A DNA stretch of 64,000 nucleotides from Phaeobacter gallaeciensis DSM 26640. Its GTDB lineage: Bacteria; Pseudomonadota; Alphaproteobacteria; Rhodobacterales; Rhodobacteraceae. The notes below the pieces were generated by a model. That model saw only the letters and a list, made by a program, of their open reading frames with translations. It ran no database searches and was not told the origin of the DNA. Made by a program: the position numbers and the translations under genes. Below are positions 17,304 to 26,959 of this stretch, in pieces. The stretch's first letter is position 1, and every line of letters begins with the position of its first letter. Location: NCBI RefSeq assembly GCF_000511385.1, contig NC_023137.1, positions 1,495,001-1,559,000 of the forward strand, written 5' to 3'.

Positions 17304-17998
17304 CATCTATTGCCAAACTTCCTGGTGTCGGCCCCGCGCTGGCGCGGATCCTATCGGAAAACGGCTACGCCACGATTGAGACTGTGGCGGGGAAATCGCC
17401 GCAGGAGCTGAGCAAGATCCCACGGATCGGCAAGCTGCGCGCGGCGAGATTGTCCGCAGAAGCAAAGAAAGCTCATGGGGAAACCAGTCCAGAGCAGGGC
17501 AAACCTGCCCGCCGTGCCAACGGAGATGCTCCAGCGATGCCGAATGGTGCAGTGCAGGAGAAATCCGTTGACCGTGCCGAGGCAGATAAGCTCAGTTCAG
17601 CCCTTGCCGCGGCTGAGGCTGCCCGTCGTGCAGCGGAAGCCAAGGCGGAGAAAGCTGTGCTGAAAGCAAAAAAATCCGCGAAGAAAGCCGCTGCGCTCGC
17701 CGAGGAATTTGCCGCCGCAAAGGTGAAAGCCAAGGCGAAGGCCAAGCGGGTGAAGGCCAAGGCCAAACGCGCGATTGAGAAAGAAAAGGCCAAGGCGAAG
17801 GCGATCCTTGAGGCTAAGCATAACCCGAAGAAAGAGGCGCCCTCAAAAGACAGCGGGAAGAAAGACAGTGGCAAGAAAGATGCGTCCCCAAAGGCGCCGA
17901 CCAAGAAAGCGTCAGCCAAAAAAGACGCAGCCAAGAAATCCGTGGCGAAAAAGCAGCCTGATCCGGGCGTTGCTGTGAAGTCTAAGAAAAAGAAGTAG
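17300..17998 (+). CDS. HhH plus Lys/Ala-rich histone H1-like protein
   Basis: A 232-residue protein with an N-terminal helix-hairpin-helix fold (about 1-55: LPGVGPALARILSENGY and IPRIGKLRAARLS), the DNA-binding motif of RuvA-type and related proteins. From about 60 on it is an extremely basic, repetitive Ala/Lys/Glu helix rising to KKx repeats near the end, reminiscent of histone H1/AlgP-like nucleoid proteins. It overlaps the desaturase by four bases, so the two are translationally coupled, which is an odd partnership. DNA or RNA binding is inferred; a nucleoid-associated role is the simplest reading. Confidence 0.75.
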   Translation: MTSIAKLPGVGPALARILSENGYATIETVAGKSPQELSKIPRIGKLRAARLSAEAKKAHGETSPEQGKPARRANGDAPAMPNGAVQEKSVDRAEADKLSSALAAAEAARRAAEAKAEKAVLKAKKSAKKAAALAEEFAAAKVKAKAKAKRVKAKAKRAIEKEKAKAKAILEAKHNPKKEAPSKDSGKKDSGKKDASPKAPTKKASAKKDAAKKSVAKKQPDPGVAVKSKKKK

Positions 17999-18027
17999 TG
18001 CTGCCGGGCGCAGGGCTGAGAATGAAG

Positions 18028-18056
18028 AAAACCGACGCTGTGAGGCGTCGGTTTTT
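18028..18056. terminator. Bidirectional terminator between the HhH gene and serS
   Basis: AAAACCGACGC pairs with GCGTCGGTTTT around TGTGAG. T-runs on both strands suit the convergent HhH and serS genes. Confidence 0.88.
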
Positions 18057-18085
18057 ACTGTTTGTTAAGAGGTTGCGCGTGGTTC

Positions 18086-19378
18086 TTAAACCAACGCGCC
18101 CTCCGCCGTCAGGGTCAAACGACCGCCCAGATAGGGGGCCAGAACCTCGGGCAGTTTGACGGAGCCGTCTTCCTGCTGACCGTTTTCCAGCACCGCAATC
18201 AGGCAGCGCCCGACCGCCAGACCAGAGCCGTTCAGCGTGTGCAGATATTCCGGTTTGCCGCCATCGGCGGGTTTGAACCGCGCATTCATGCGACGGGCCT
18301 GAAAATCACCGGTGGTGGAGACAGAGGAAATCTCGCGGTAGGTGTTCTGACCGGGCACCCAGGCCTCAATGTCAAAGGTGCGGCGCGCGCCAAAGCCCAT
18401 GTCCCCGGTGCAGAGCACCACGGTGCGATAGGGCACGCCCAGCTTCTCCAAGAGACCTTCCGCGCAGCGCAGCATGCGCTTTTGCTCATCATCGGATTGG
18501 GTCGGATGCACGATGGAGACCATCTCCACCTTCTCGAACTGGTGCTGGCGCAGCATGCCGGAGGTGTCTTTGCCCGCGCTGCCCGCCTCGGAGCGGAAGC
18601 AGAGCGTATGGGCGGTCATGCGGATCGGCAGGGCCGCCTCGTCCAGCATGTCGCCCGCGACGGAATAGGTCAGCGGCACCTCGGAGGTGGGGACCAGCCA
18701 CCAGCCATTGGTGGTCTGATAGCTGTCATCGCCGAATTTCGGCAGCTTATCGGTGCCATACATCGCCTCGTCACGCACCAGTACCGGGGAGTTTACCTCC
18801 GTGAGGCCGTTCTCATCCACATGGGTGTCGACCATGAACTGCGCCAGCGCGCGGTGGATGCGGGCCACAGCGCCTTTCAGCAGGACAAAGCGGGAGCCGG
18901 AGATCTTTGCGGCGGTTTCAAAATCCATCGCCGCCGCGACACCCTTGATCTCAAAGTGTTCTTTGGGGTCGAAGGAGAAATTGGGGATCGCCCCCCATTT
19001 GCTGACCTCGACATTGTCGTCCTCATCCGCGCCCGCTGGCACGTCCTCGGCCGGCAGGTTGGGAATGCGGGCCAGCACGTCGGTGAGCTTGGCGTCCAGC
19101 TCCTTGGCCTCGGTCTGCAGGGCGGCGACTTCGGCTTTCTTGCCGGCCACCTCGGCGCGCAGACGTTCGAATTCGGCGTCATCCCCCTTGGCCTTGGCCG
19201 CGCCAATGGCTTTGGCCGCCTTGTTCTGATCGGCCTGCGCGGTTTCAGCCGCCTGGATCTTGGCCCGGCGGGATTCATCCAGCGCCAGGATGTCAGAGGA
19301 CATCGCCGCATCCCCACGCCGCGCCAAAGCGGCGTCAAAAGCGGCAGGGTTCTCGCGGATCGCGCGGATGTCATGCAT
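18086..19378 (-). CDS. serS: Serine--tRNA ligase
   Basis: A 430-residue class II synthetase charging tRNA-Ser (and tRNA-Sec where present). The N-terminal long coiled-coil arm (about 30-105, rich in Ala, Lys, Glu) that grips the tRNA variable arm is clear, followed by the catalytic core: motif 2 around [20 protein letters not shown] and motif 3 around [17 protein letters not shown]. The length is standard. Start at 19378 has AGGAGC upstream. It is a single gene ending at the shared terminator 18028-18056. Confidence 0.96.
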   Translation of the reverse strand: MHDIRAIRENPAAFDAALARRGDAAMSSDILALDESRRAKIQAAETAQADQNKAAKAIGAAKAKGDDAEFERLRAEVAGKKAEVAALQTEAKELDAKLTDVLARIPNLPAEDVPAGADEDDNVEVSKWGAIPNFSFDPKEHFEIKGVAAAMDFETAAKISGSRFVLLKGAVARIHRALAQFMVDTHVDENGLTEVNSPVLVRDEAMYGTDKLPKFGDDSYQTTNGWWLVPTSEVPLTYSVAGDMLDEAALPIRMTAHTLCFRSEAGSAGKDTSGMLRQHQFEKVEMVSIVHPTQSDDEQKRMLRCAEGLLEKLGVPYRTVVLCTGDMGFGARRTFDIEAWVPGQNTYREISSVSTTGDFQARRMNARFKPADGGKPEYLHTLNGSGLAVGRCLIAVLENGQQEDGSVKLPEVLAPYLGGRLTLTAEGALV

Positions 19379-19487
19379 GGGGGTTGCTCCTAAAGCGTTG
19401 AATCAGTGCCGCCAGCATATGCCGGATGGGGGCGGGAAGGGGAAGGGGGCGCGAGGTTTTGCCGCCGGGGTGTTGTGGGATGGCACG

Positions 19488-20984
19488 TTAGGGGGCGGGG
19501 GGAGGCGTGTAGTTGTCGGGGTCTGCCTGCCATTTTTCCCATTCATTTCTTGCTTCAATTGCAGTCATTCTCAGTGTTGGCCAATGGGCGGGCCAGTTAG
19601 GGCTATTCGGCCCGTCTCCGCCAGGCAGGACGGTGCCTGCAGTTCCAAAACCACTTCTGATTTGTTCAAATTCAATTTCTTGGTTGGAGAGATCAATACC
19701 GTACAGCAAACTAGCCGAGAGTTCTGCTCCACTGATTTTTGTGTGAGTGCCAAACAGTGCACTGCTCAAATTGGCCCCTTGTAACTGTGCTTGGTAGAGG
19801 TCCGCGCCATCCATATGAGCAGCGCTGAGGTCGACTCCTTGTAAAAGTGCCCCACTCAAGTCTGTTAGCCGCAACTGCGCGTGGCTTAGGTCCGCTCTTT
19901 GCAAATTGACACCGCTAAGATCAGCCCAATGCAATTTTGCAAAGTTAAGGTCGGCCTCCTGCATCTGTGCTTCAACGAAATGCCCGCCCTGCATACATGC
20001 AGCAGATAGGTCGGCTTTCTCCATATGTGCCTTGTGAAAATCTGCCCACTGCATTTGGGCGTAGTACAGATTTGTTTCTTGTAATTGTGCGCCGTTGAAG
20101 CCCGCCCCTTGCATGTGTGTCTCAGCAAGTCTGGCTCCGGAAAATTGCAGTCCGCCTAGGTCGAACTTCTGAAGATTGGCTTGTCGTAGATCGATGGTTA
20201 TTTCGTTAGGACACACTCCTTCTATCTGTTTTAACCGGCCTAGAACCCGCACCGCATTTTCCATGTCGGATCGTTTGACCGTTAATTCAAATGCCCAATT
20301 TTGCAATTCCACAGGGGTCGCATCCTTTGGCGGTATCTCTGGTGGCACCTCGCGAGAGAGTTCGCGCACATAAACGCTGAGCAGTCGCGACACTCGGGGC
20401 GCTGTGTCGGGACGCTCGTTCACCAGCCCTTCCAGTCGATCGATGGCGGCGTTGCGCCGGGTTATGTCATCTTCCCAGATATTTTGTTTCCGCTCTGCGT
20501 CCCAGCGCTGGCGCATGGCGTGCAGGTCTTCGGTGGCGGCGTTGATCTTGTCGTTGAACAGGGATTCATCAGCAGTCTTGTTGGCCTCGCGCGTCAGTCG
20601 GATCCGGATCAGGGTGAAAGGCAGCGCCACCACCGCGCCAAGAGTCGCGGTCATCGCCGCCAATCGCAGCAAGGCGAAACGGGCAGATGCCTCTGCCGCC
20701 GGATTTTGAGGGACCGCAAACCAGATCAGCTCCCACAGCATCAGCAGCAGGCCACCAAACAGTGCCAGAAAAAGGCAAATCCACATCAGGGCAAGCATCA
20801 GAAACAGCCCGTCAGGTATCTGCGCCGCCCCGAGATAGATTTTCAGGCGATCCAGCGGATCGGTATGCTTGCCCTCCGTGCGGGGCATGACTGCATAGAC
20901 ACAGATCACCGCGAGTGCGAAACCGGTGAGGGTAACAATCGCCCAAAAATACTTGGGATCAATTGGCAGAGTAAGTTCGGTCAT
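19488..20984 (-). CDS. Membrane-anchored pentapeptide-repeat protein
   Basis: A 498-residue protein not matching a family I can name beyond its parts. Residues about 10-130 contain three to four membrane helices (FWAIVTLTGFALAVICVYAV; FLMLALMWICLFLALFGG; LRLAAMTATLGAVVALPFT). Residues 140-240 form an amphipathic coiled-coil-like linker. From about 265 to 425 are about thirty A(D/N)LxX-type pentapeptide repeats, many with Gln/Met in the variable positions, which form a quadrilateral beta helix. The end is Trp/Pro-rich. The GC content of the repeat region is clearly lower than that of neighbours. It lies alone between serS and yajC. Function unknown. Confidence 0.7.
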   Translation of the reverse strand: MTELTLPIDPKYFWAIVTLTGFALAVICVYAVMPRTEGKHTDPLDRLKIYLGAAQIPDGLFLMLALMWICLFLALFGGLLLMLWELIWFAVPQNPAAEASARFALLRLAAMTATLGAVVALPFTLIRIRLTREANKTADESLFNDKINAATEDLHAMRQRWDAERKQNIWEDDITRRNAAIDRLEGLVNERPDTAPRVSRLLSVYVRELSREVPPEIPPKDATPVELQNWAFELTVKRSDMENAVRVLGRLKQIEGVCPNEITIDLRQANLQKFDLGGLQFSGARLAETHMQGAGFNGAQLQETNLYYAQMQWADFHKAHMEKADLSAACMQGGHFVEAQMQEADLNFAKLHWADLSGVNLQRADLSHAQLRLTDLSGALLQGVDLSAAHMDGADLYQAQLQGANLSSALFGTHTKISGAELSASLLYGIDLSNQEIEFEQIRSGFGTAGTVLPGGDGPNSPNWPAHWPTLRMTAIEARNEWEKWQADPDNYTPPPAP

Positions 20985-21163
20985 ACGGGCAATCTGGTTC
21001 TGAAATAGGATGCGATCACCCTCTCACCGCGCCTGCATCGGGTCAACGGCGTTTGCGGTATCAGATAAGGCTCCCTTAGCCTTGCAAAGCCACCGGTCAG
21101 CGCATAGGTTCCCCTGCAAAATTAAGGGCGTCTGAAGCGCCTGTCACACAGAAGGAATATCCC

Positions 21164-21448
21164 ATGGAAGGTGGCGCACTCGCCCAGTTTCTCCCGCTCA
21201 TTCTGATCTTTGGTATCATGTATTTCCTGCTGATCCGTCCGCAGCAGAAAAAGCTCAAGACGCATCAGGCGATGGTCGAAGCGCTGCGCCGTGGCGATCA
21301 GGTGGTGACCCAGGGCGGCATCATCGGCAAGGTGGCCAAGGTCAAGGAAGATGGTGAAATCGAAGTGGAAATCGCCGAGGGTGTCAAAATCCGCGTGATC
21401 AAAACCACCATCGCACAGGTTCTGAACAAGACCGAGCCGGCAGCGTAA
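21164..21448 (+). CDS. yajC: Sec translocon accessory subunit YajC
   Basis: A 94-residue single-pass protein with the hydrophobic helix at about 9-27 (FLPLILIFGIMYFLLIRPQ) and the classic cytoplasmic sequence RPQQKKLKTHQAMVEALRRGDQVVTQGGIIGKV. It forms the SecDF-YajC complex that supports SecYEG export. The ribosome site GAAGGA precedes ATG 21164. It is followed 34 bases later by secD, so these form one operon. Confidence 0.95.
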   Translation: MEGGALAQFLPLILIFGIMYFLLIRPQQKKLKTHQAMVEALRRGDQVVTQGGIIGKVAKVKEDGEIEVEIAEGVKIRVIKTTIAQVLNKTEPAA

Positions 21449-21482
21449 GTAGCCCCGCTTAACCAACTGAAAAGGCAGGGCA

Positions 21483-23144
21483 ATGCTGCAAATTGATCTC
21501 TGGAAGCGGGTTCTCATCTGGCTGGTCTGTGTGACCGGCCTTTTGCTTGCCCTGCCAAATGCGTTTTACACGCGCGTCGAGCAGGCCAATGACGCCGCCG
21601 CCGAAATAATCGCCAAGGGCGAGAGCCCCGAGCGGCTGGAGGTGGCGGAACAATGGCCGTCCTTCCTGCCGTCGTCGCTGGTCAACCTGGGTCTGGATCT
21701 GCGCGGTGGCGCGCATCTTCTGGCCGAGGTGAAGGTCGCGGATGTGTACGCTGCGCGGATGGATGCGCTCTGGCCTGAGGTGCGTGACGCGCTGCGCCCT
21801 GAACGCGCTGAGGTTGGCACCTTCCGCCGCCAGCAGGCACCGGAGGGGCAGATTCGTCTGAAGATCTCCAAGCCCGAGGGCATGGCCCGCGCGCTGGAGG
21901 TTGTCCGCGCCCTGGCCAATCCGATCACCAGCCTGACCGGCGCCGGGGCCACGGATATCACCGTGTCCGGGACCGGTGACATTCTGACGGTGGAGCTGAG
22001 CGAGCAGGAGAAGCTGGCCTCTGATGACCGCACGGTGCGGCAGGCGCTGGAAATCATCCGCCGCCGGATCGACGAGGTGGGCACGCGTGAGCCGACCATT
22101 CAGCGCCAGGGCAGCGACCGGATCCTGATCCAGGTGCCGGGCATCGGCTCTGCGTCTGAACTGAAGGAAATCATTGGCACCACCGCGCAGCTGACCTTTA
22201 ACCCGGTTGTGGGCCGTGGCAGCGATGCCGACGCCAATGCGGGCGTGGGCAACAAGGTTGTGCCGTCGCTTGATGAGGACGGCGTGTTCTACACCGTTGA
22301 GGCCGCGCCGGTTGTGACCGGTGAGGAGTTGGTGGATGCGCAGCCGTCGTTTGATCAGAACGGCCGCCCGGCGGTCAGCTTCCGCTTCAACACCACAGGC
22401 GCGCGCAAGTTCGGTGACTATACGGCGGAAAACATCGGCTCTCCCTTTGCGATTGTTCTGGATGAGGAGGTGGTCTCCGCCCCGGTCATTCAGGCGCATA
22501 TTGCAGGTGGTTCCGGGATCATCACTGGCAATTTCACCATTGAGGAAAGCACCAATATGGCGATCCTGCTGCGCGCAGGTGCCTTGCCTGCGGGGCTGGA
22601 ATTCCTGGAAGAGCGCACCATCGGCCCGGAACTGGGTCAGGACAGCATTGACGCCGGTAAGGTCGCGACGATTGTGGCCTTCGTCGGGGTGCTGGTGTTC
22701 ATGGCGCTGAGTTATGGTCTGTTTGGCCTCTTTGCGAATGTCGCGCTGATCCTCAACATCGGCCTGATTTTTGGCGCGCTGAGCCTGATTGGCGCGACGC
22801 TGACCCTGCCGGGCATCGCGGGTATTGTTCTGACGGTTGGTATGGCGGTGGATGCCAATGTGCTGATCTTTGAGAGGATCCGCGAGGAGCTGAAGGCTGG
22901 TCGGGGTCCTGCACGGGCCATCGATGAGGGCTATTCCAAGGCGCTGAGCGCCATTCTTGACGCCAATATCACAACCTTCATCACGGCGGTGATCCTGTTC
23001 GCCATGGGCTCTGGCCCGGTGCGCGGCTTTGCGATTACGCTGGGGCTGGGGATCATGACGTCGGTGTTCACTGCGATCTTCGTGACGCGGGTGATCATCG
23101 TGATGTGGTTTGAACGGCGCCGTCCGAAAACGATCGAGGTCTGA
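21483..23144 (+). CDS. secD: Protein translocase subunit SecD
   Basis: A 553-residue RND-superfamily membrane protein that uses the proton gradient to pull secreted proteins across the membrane. TM1 lies at about 8-28, a periplasmic domain with the conserved SLVNLGLDLRGG motif near residue 60-72 follows, and five C-terminal helices contain GMAVDANVLIFERIREE. The ribosome site AAAAGGCAGGG precedes the start. It is separated from secF by two bases, and the two are coordinated as usual in the phylum. Confidence 0.96.
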   Translation: MLQIDLWKRVLIWLVCVTGLLLALPNAFYTRVEQANDAAAEIIAKGESPERLEVAEQWPSFLPSSLVNLGLDLRGGAHLLAEVKVADVYAARMDALWPEVRDALRPERAEVGTFRRQQAPEGQIRLKISKPEGMARALEVVRALANPITSLTGAGATDITVSGTGDILTVELSEQEKLASDDRTVRQALEIIRRRIDEVGTREPTIQRQGSDRILIQVPGIGSASELKEIIGTTAQLTFNPVVGRGSDADANAGVGNKVVPSLDEDGVFYTVEAAPVVTGEELVDAQPSFDQNGRPAVSFRFNTTGARKFGDYTAENIGSPFAIVLDEEVVSAPVIQAHIAGGSGIITGNFTIEESTNMAILLRAGALPAGLEFLEERTIGPELGQDSIDAGKVATIVAFVGVLVFMALSYGLFGLFANVALILNIGLIFGALSLIGATLTLPGIAGIVLTVGMAVDANVLIFERIREELKAGRGPARAIDEGYSKALSAILDANITTFITAVILFAMGSGPVRGFAITLGLGIMTSVFTAIFVTRVIIVMWFERRRPKTIEV

Positions 23145-23146
23145 TT

Positions 23147-24115
23147 ATGCGGTTGAAACTAATTCCCGAAAACACCTCGTTTGATTTCTTCAAGCGCTGG
23201 AAACTCTGGCTGGGCATTTCTGCTGTGATGATCGTTGTGGGTTTTGCCTCATTCGCTTTGCAGGGGCTTAACTACGGCATCGACTTCCGGGGCGGTACAA
23301 CCATCCGTACCGAAAGCACCACGGACATTGACGTGGGCACTTACCGGGCTGCGCTGGAGCCGCTGGAGCTGGGCGATATCACCATCAGTGAGGTCTTTGA
23401 CCCCACTTTCGGTGAGGATCAGCATGTGGCTATGGTGCGTATTCAGGCGCAGGCCGATGGTGAATCGATCTCTGGTGAGATGATTGCCGAGGTAAATGCC
23501 GCGCTGGACACCGTGGCGCCGGGCATCAAGTTTGTGTCGGTGGAATCCGTAGGCCCCAAGGTCTCGGGTGAGCTGGTGCAGACAGCTGTTCTGGCGGTTG
23601 CGCTCGCGATTGGGGCGGTTCTGATCTACATCTGGCTGCGCTTTGAATGGCAGTTTGCGCTGGGGGCCGTCGCGGCACTGGTGCATGATGTGGTGCTGAC
23701 CATCGGTGTTTTCTCCGAACTCCAGATCAAGTTCGATCTGGCGATCATCGCGGCGCTGCTGACCATCGTCGGCTACTCGCTGAACGATACGGTGGTGGTG
23801 TTTGACCGGGTGCGCGAGAACCTGCGCCGCTACAAGAAGAAGCCGCTCGCGGAGGTTCTGAACATTTCGATCAACGAAACCCTGAGCCGGACGATGATGA
23901 CCTCGGTGACCACATTGCTGGCGCTGGTCTCGCTTTATGTGCTGGGTGGTGACGTGATCCGGGGCTTTGTCTTTGCGATGATCTGGGGCGTTATCATCGG
24001 CACCTATTCGTCGATCTTTGTCGCCTCCACCATCCTGTTGTGGCTAGGTGTAAAGCGGGATTGGACGAAGCCGAGCAATACCACCGGCAACCAGTTCGCC
24101 AATATTGACGCCTGA
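23147..24115 (+). CDS. secF: Protein translocase subunit SecF
   Basis: A 322-residue partner of SecD. TM1 (about 17-37), the periplasmic loop opening GIDFRGGTTI and five C-terminal helices with YSLNDTVVVFDRVREN are all visible. A strong hairpin and T-run at 24141-24173 ends the yajC-secD-secF unit, so the Mth938-like gene and ccm genes beyond it are likely a separate transcript or read through partly. Confidence 0.96.
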   Translation: MRLKLIPENTSFDFFKRWKLWLGISAVMIVVGFASFALQGLNYGIDFRGGTTIRTESTTDIDVGTYRAALEPLELGDITISEVFDPTFGEDQHVAMVRIQAQADGESISGEMIAEVNAALDTVAPGIKFVSVESVGPKVSGELVQTAVLAVALAIGAVLIYIWLRFEWQFALGAVAALVHDVVLTIGVFSELQIKFDLAIIAALLTIVGYSLNDTVVVFDRVRENLRRYKKKPLAEVLNISINETLSRTMMTSVTTLLALVSLYVLGGDVIRGFVFAMIWGVIIGTYSSIFVASTILLWLGVKRDWTKPSNTTGNQFANIDA

Positions 24116-24140
24116 CCGGCGTCAAGTGATATGAGCATCA

Positions 24141-24173
24141 GAGGTCGTAGCCCCGGGCTGCGGCCTCTTTTTG
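24141..24173 (+). terminator. Terminator after secDF
   Basis: GAGG-CG-AGCC and the opposite arm GGCT-CG-CCTC form an imperfect stem around CCCCGG, followed by five T. Confidence 0.75.
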
Positions 24174-24281
24174 TTGGTGCCTTGGTGTCGCGCTATTTTG
24201 TCAGCGGGGCTGACATGTTATGCAGCCGGGCAGGGCGCGGTCACATATCCGCAAGCCGACCAGCTACAGAGGATGCACAGC

Positions 24282-24635
24282 ATGCGTTTGAACGAAGTTG
24301 CCTATACCGACGCCTTGCCGATTGATGGCTACGGTCCGGGGTTCTTTCGCGTTGGAGGGGAAGTGTATCAGGGCGATATCCTGACCGGGGCAACGGGGAC
24401 CACGGGGTGGGGCGGCTATGAGGACGCTGATCCGCTATTGGCACTAGCAGGTGAGGTTGACGTGCTGTTCATCGGCACCGGGGCTGAAGTTGCGCATATC
24501 CCGGCAAGCCTGCGCCAGCAACTGGAAGGGGCCGGGATCGGGGTGGAGGCGATGAACTCTCCCGCTGCCTGCCGGACCTATAACGTCCTCCTCTCAGAAG
24601 GTCGCCGGATCGCCCTTGCGGCGCTTGCGGTCTGA
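24282..24635 (+). CDS. Mth938-like domain protein
   Basis: A 117-residue protein of the Mth938/NDUFAF3-like family, whose mitochondrial member is a complex I assembly factor; bacterial function is unproven. Recognised features are IDGYGPGFFRVGGEVYQGDI, the middle FIGTGAEVAHIPASLRQ and MNSPAACRTYNVLLSEGRRI. The ATG at 24282 is preceded by AGAGG nine bases upstream, better than the ATG three codons earlier. It lies between secF and ccmA, an arrangement I regard as typical of this bacterial order. Confidence 0.87.
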   Translation: MRLNEVAYTDALPIDGYGPGFFRVGGEVYQGDILTGATGTTGWGGYEDADPLLALAGEVDVLFIGTGAEVAHIPASLRQQLEGAGIGVEAMNSPAACRTYNVLLSEGRRIALAALAV

Positions 24636-24732
24636 TCACCTGTCCATGATGGAAACAGGCTTGATCTGGCGCAAGGACAGGCCGCGCGGGATCAGGTTTT
24701 TCGACCAAGAACCAAAGAGGTAGGCGAATTTC

Positions 24733-25359
24733 ATGACAGTGACCATCGCAGGGCTGAGCATCGCGCGTGGCGGCGTGCCGGTGCTGGAGGGCGTGAATTT
24801 CGCGCTGACGCCCGGGCGGGCACTGATCCTGCGGGGGCCGAACGGCTGTGGCAAGACCACGCTCTTGCGTACCATTGCAGGGCTGCAACCGCCTCTGGCA
24901 GGTGAGATGACATTTGACGGGGCCGGAGAGGAAGACGACATCGTCTACGCAGGCCATGCCGATGGAATAAAACTGACCCTGACGGTGGCGGAGAACCTGA
25001 AATTCTGGGCGGCAATCTTTGCCACAGGCGATATTGATGCCGCGCTGAATGCCTTTGATTTACGCGACCTGCGGGACCGACCTGCGGGAGCCTTGTCAGC
25101 GGGTCAGAAACGCCGTCTGGGGCTGGCGCGTTTGATGGTCACCGGGCGGCGCTACTGGATATTGGATGAGCCGACGGTCAGTCTGGACCGGGCCTCGGTG
25201 CAGCAGTTTGCGAATGTGGTGCAGGGGCATCTGGCGGGCGGCGGTGCGGCGTTGATTGCCACTCACATCGATCTTGGCCTTGACGGCGACACGCTGGATA
25301 TCAGCCGGTTTCGCGCGAAGCTGCCGGATCTGGACAACTTCGACGGAGCCTTCCTGTGA
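24733..25359 (+). CDS. ccmA: Heme exporter ATP-binding protein CcmA
   Basis: A 208-residue ATPase of the CcmABCD complex, which releases holo-CcmE for cytochrome c maturation. Walker [10 protein letters not shown] (35-43), signature [14 protein letters not shown] and Walker [13 protein letters not shown] are intact. It overlaps ccmB by four bases (GTGA). The following order A-B-C-D-G matches system I loci. Confidence 0.95.
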   Translation: MTVTIAGLSIARGGVPVLEGVNFALTPGRALILRGPNGCGKTTLLRTIAGLQPPLAGEMTFDGAGEEDDIVYAGHADGIKLTLTVAENLKFWAAIFATGDIDAALNAFDLRDLRDRPAGALSAGQKRRLGLARLMVTGRRYWILDEPTVSLDRASVQQFANVVQGHLAGGGAALIATHIDLGLDGDTLDISRFRAKLPDLDNFDGAFL

Positions 25360-26012
25360 GGGCGCTGTTGCTGCGGGACCTGCGGCTGGCCTTGCGCGCA
25401 GGCGGCGGCTTTGGTCTGGGGCTGGCGTTTTTCCTGATCGTGACGGTGCTGGTGCCGTTCTCTGTCGGGCCGCAGTCAGAGCTGCTGGGCCGCATTGCCC
25501 CCGGTGTGCTGTGGCTTGGTGCGCTCTTGGCCTGCCTGTTGTCGCTGGACCGGCTGCTGGCGCTGGACTGGGAGGATGGCACATTGGATCTGATGGCCAC
25601 CGCTCCGCTGCCGCTCGAAGCTGTCGTGACGATCAAGGCGCTGGCCCATTGGATCACCACTGGCCTGCCGCTGGTGCTGGCGGCCCCTGTGCTGGGCGTG
25701 CTGCTTAACCTGCCGACCGCAGGCTTTCTGTGGCTGGTTGTCTCGCTGCTGCTGGGCACGCCCGCGCTGTCGGTGATCGGTACCTTCGGCGCCGCACTCA
25801 CAGTGGGGTTGAAGCGGGGCGGGCTGTTGATGTCACTTTTGCTACTGCCGCTTTACGTGCCGACGCTGATATTCGGCGCAGAAGCGGCGCGGCGGGGTGC
25901 GGCAGGTATGGCGGTGGAGACGCCGCTCTTGATGCTGGCCGGTATTTCGGCCGCCACGCTGGCGCTGCTGCCCTTTGCCAGCGCCGCCGTCCTACGCGTC
26001 AATTTGCGCTAG
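25356..26012 (+). CDS. ccmB: Heme exporter permease CcmB
   Basis: A 218-residue protein with six membrane helices and the family pattern [15 protein letters not shown] at the N terminus, [19 protein letters not shown] and a central [17 protein letters not shown]. It starts with GTG at 25356, coupled to the ccmA stop. It pairs with CcmA as the ABC unit. Confidence 0.94.
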   Translation: MRALLLRDLRLALRAGGGFGLGLAFFLIVTVLVPFSVGPQSELLGRIAPGVLWLGALLACLLSLDRLLALDWEDGTLDLMATAPLPLEAVVTIKALAHWITTGLPLVLAAPVLGVLLNLPTAGFLWLVVSLLLGTPALSVIGTFGAALTVGLKRGGLLMSLLLLPLYVPTLIFGAEAARRGAAGMAVETPLLMLAGISAATLALLPFASAAVLRVNLR

Positions 26013-26057
26013 GATGAATGAATTGAGATCCCTTCAAGCAAGAGCTAAATAGCCACT

Positions 26058-26789
26058 ATGTCGATCTGGGAATACGCCAATCCAAAGAAGTTCCTGACCA
26101 CATCGGAACGGGTGATGCCTGCGCTGTGGGTCTCGGCCTCTGTGCTGTGCACGGTTGGGCTGATCTGGGGGTTCTTCTTCACGCCTGATGACTACCGTCA
26201 GGGCTCTACCGTCAAGATCATCTTCCTGCATGTGCCCGCAGCACTGATTGCGATCAACGCCTGGTTCATGATGCTGGTCGCCTCGCTGATCTGGGTGGTA
26301 CGCCGCCATCACGTGAGCGCGCTGGCGGCAAAGGCTGCGGCCCCCATCGGGGTAGTGATGACGCTGATTGCGCTGATCAGCGGGGCGCTCTGGGGCCAGC
26401 CGATGTGGGGCACCTGGTGGGAATGGGATCCACGCTTGACCTCGTTTCTGGTGCTGTTTCTGTTCTATCTTGGTTATATCGCGCTCTGGGAAGCGATCGA
26501 GGACCCGGATACTGCCGCTGATCTGACCTCCATCCTGTGTCTGGTCGGCTCGGTCTTTGCGGTGCTCAGCCGCTATGCGGTCAACTTCTGGAATCAGGGG
26601 CTACATCAGGGGGCGTCGCTGTCGCTGGACAAGGAGGAGAACGTGGCGGATGCGTTTTCCAACCCGCTCTATGTCTGCATGATTGGCTTTGGCCTCTTGT
26701 TTCTGGCGCTGGTGCTCTATCGTACCGGCACAGAGATCCGCGCTCGTCGGATGCGCGCCCTGATGCTGCGGGAAAGGATGCAAGCATGA
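26058..26789 (+). CDS. ccmC: Heme exporter protein CcmC
   Basis: A 243-residue six-helix protein of the heme-handling family. The WWEWD tryptophan-rich motif lies near residues 119-123, with conserved heme-ligating His in the loops (FLHVPAA and NQGLHQGASL). It loads heme onto CcmE. Stop and ccmD start overlap by four bases (ATGA). Confidence 0.95.
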   Translation: MSIWEYANPKKFLTTSERVMPALWVSASVLCTVGLIWGFFFTPDDYRQGSTVKIIFLHVPAALIAINAWFMMLVASLIWVVRRHHVSALAAKAAAPIGVVMTLIALISGALWGQPMWGTWWEWDPRLTSFLVLFLFYLGYIALWEAIEDPDTAADLTSILCLVGSVFAVLSRYAVNFWNQGLHQGASLSLDKEENVADAFSNPLYVCMIGFGLLFLALVLYRTGTEIRARRMRALMLRERMQA

Positions 26790-26959
26790 TGCCGGATCTT
26801 GGAAAATATGCGGTTGAGGTGCTGTCCTCCTATGCCGCTTCTCTGCTTTTGTTACTGGCACTGCTGCTGATGACATTTGCTCGTGGCCGTAGGGTACGGC
26901 GCGAGATGCAGGAGATGGAACAGCGAATGCAGAGCCGGGGGAATGCGCACAATGGCTAA
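26786..26959 (+). CDS. ccmD: Heme exporter protein CcmD
   Basis: A 57-residue one-helix protein: short N terminus, LGKYAVEVLSSYAASLLLLLALLL-type helix (about residues 5-28) and a basic cytoplasmic tail. CcmD is this small in all systems and often missed. Starting at 26786 gives a four-base overlap with ccmC and an eight-base overlap with ccmG, which fixes the reading frame. Confidence 0.9.
   Translation: MMPDLGKYAVEVLSSYAASLLLLLALLLMTFARGRRVRREMQEMEQRMQSRGNAHNG

Noticed and set aside
18062..19393. 443-codon frame opposite serS
   Set aside because: Covers serS antisense, His/Gly-rich, no ribosome site or domain.
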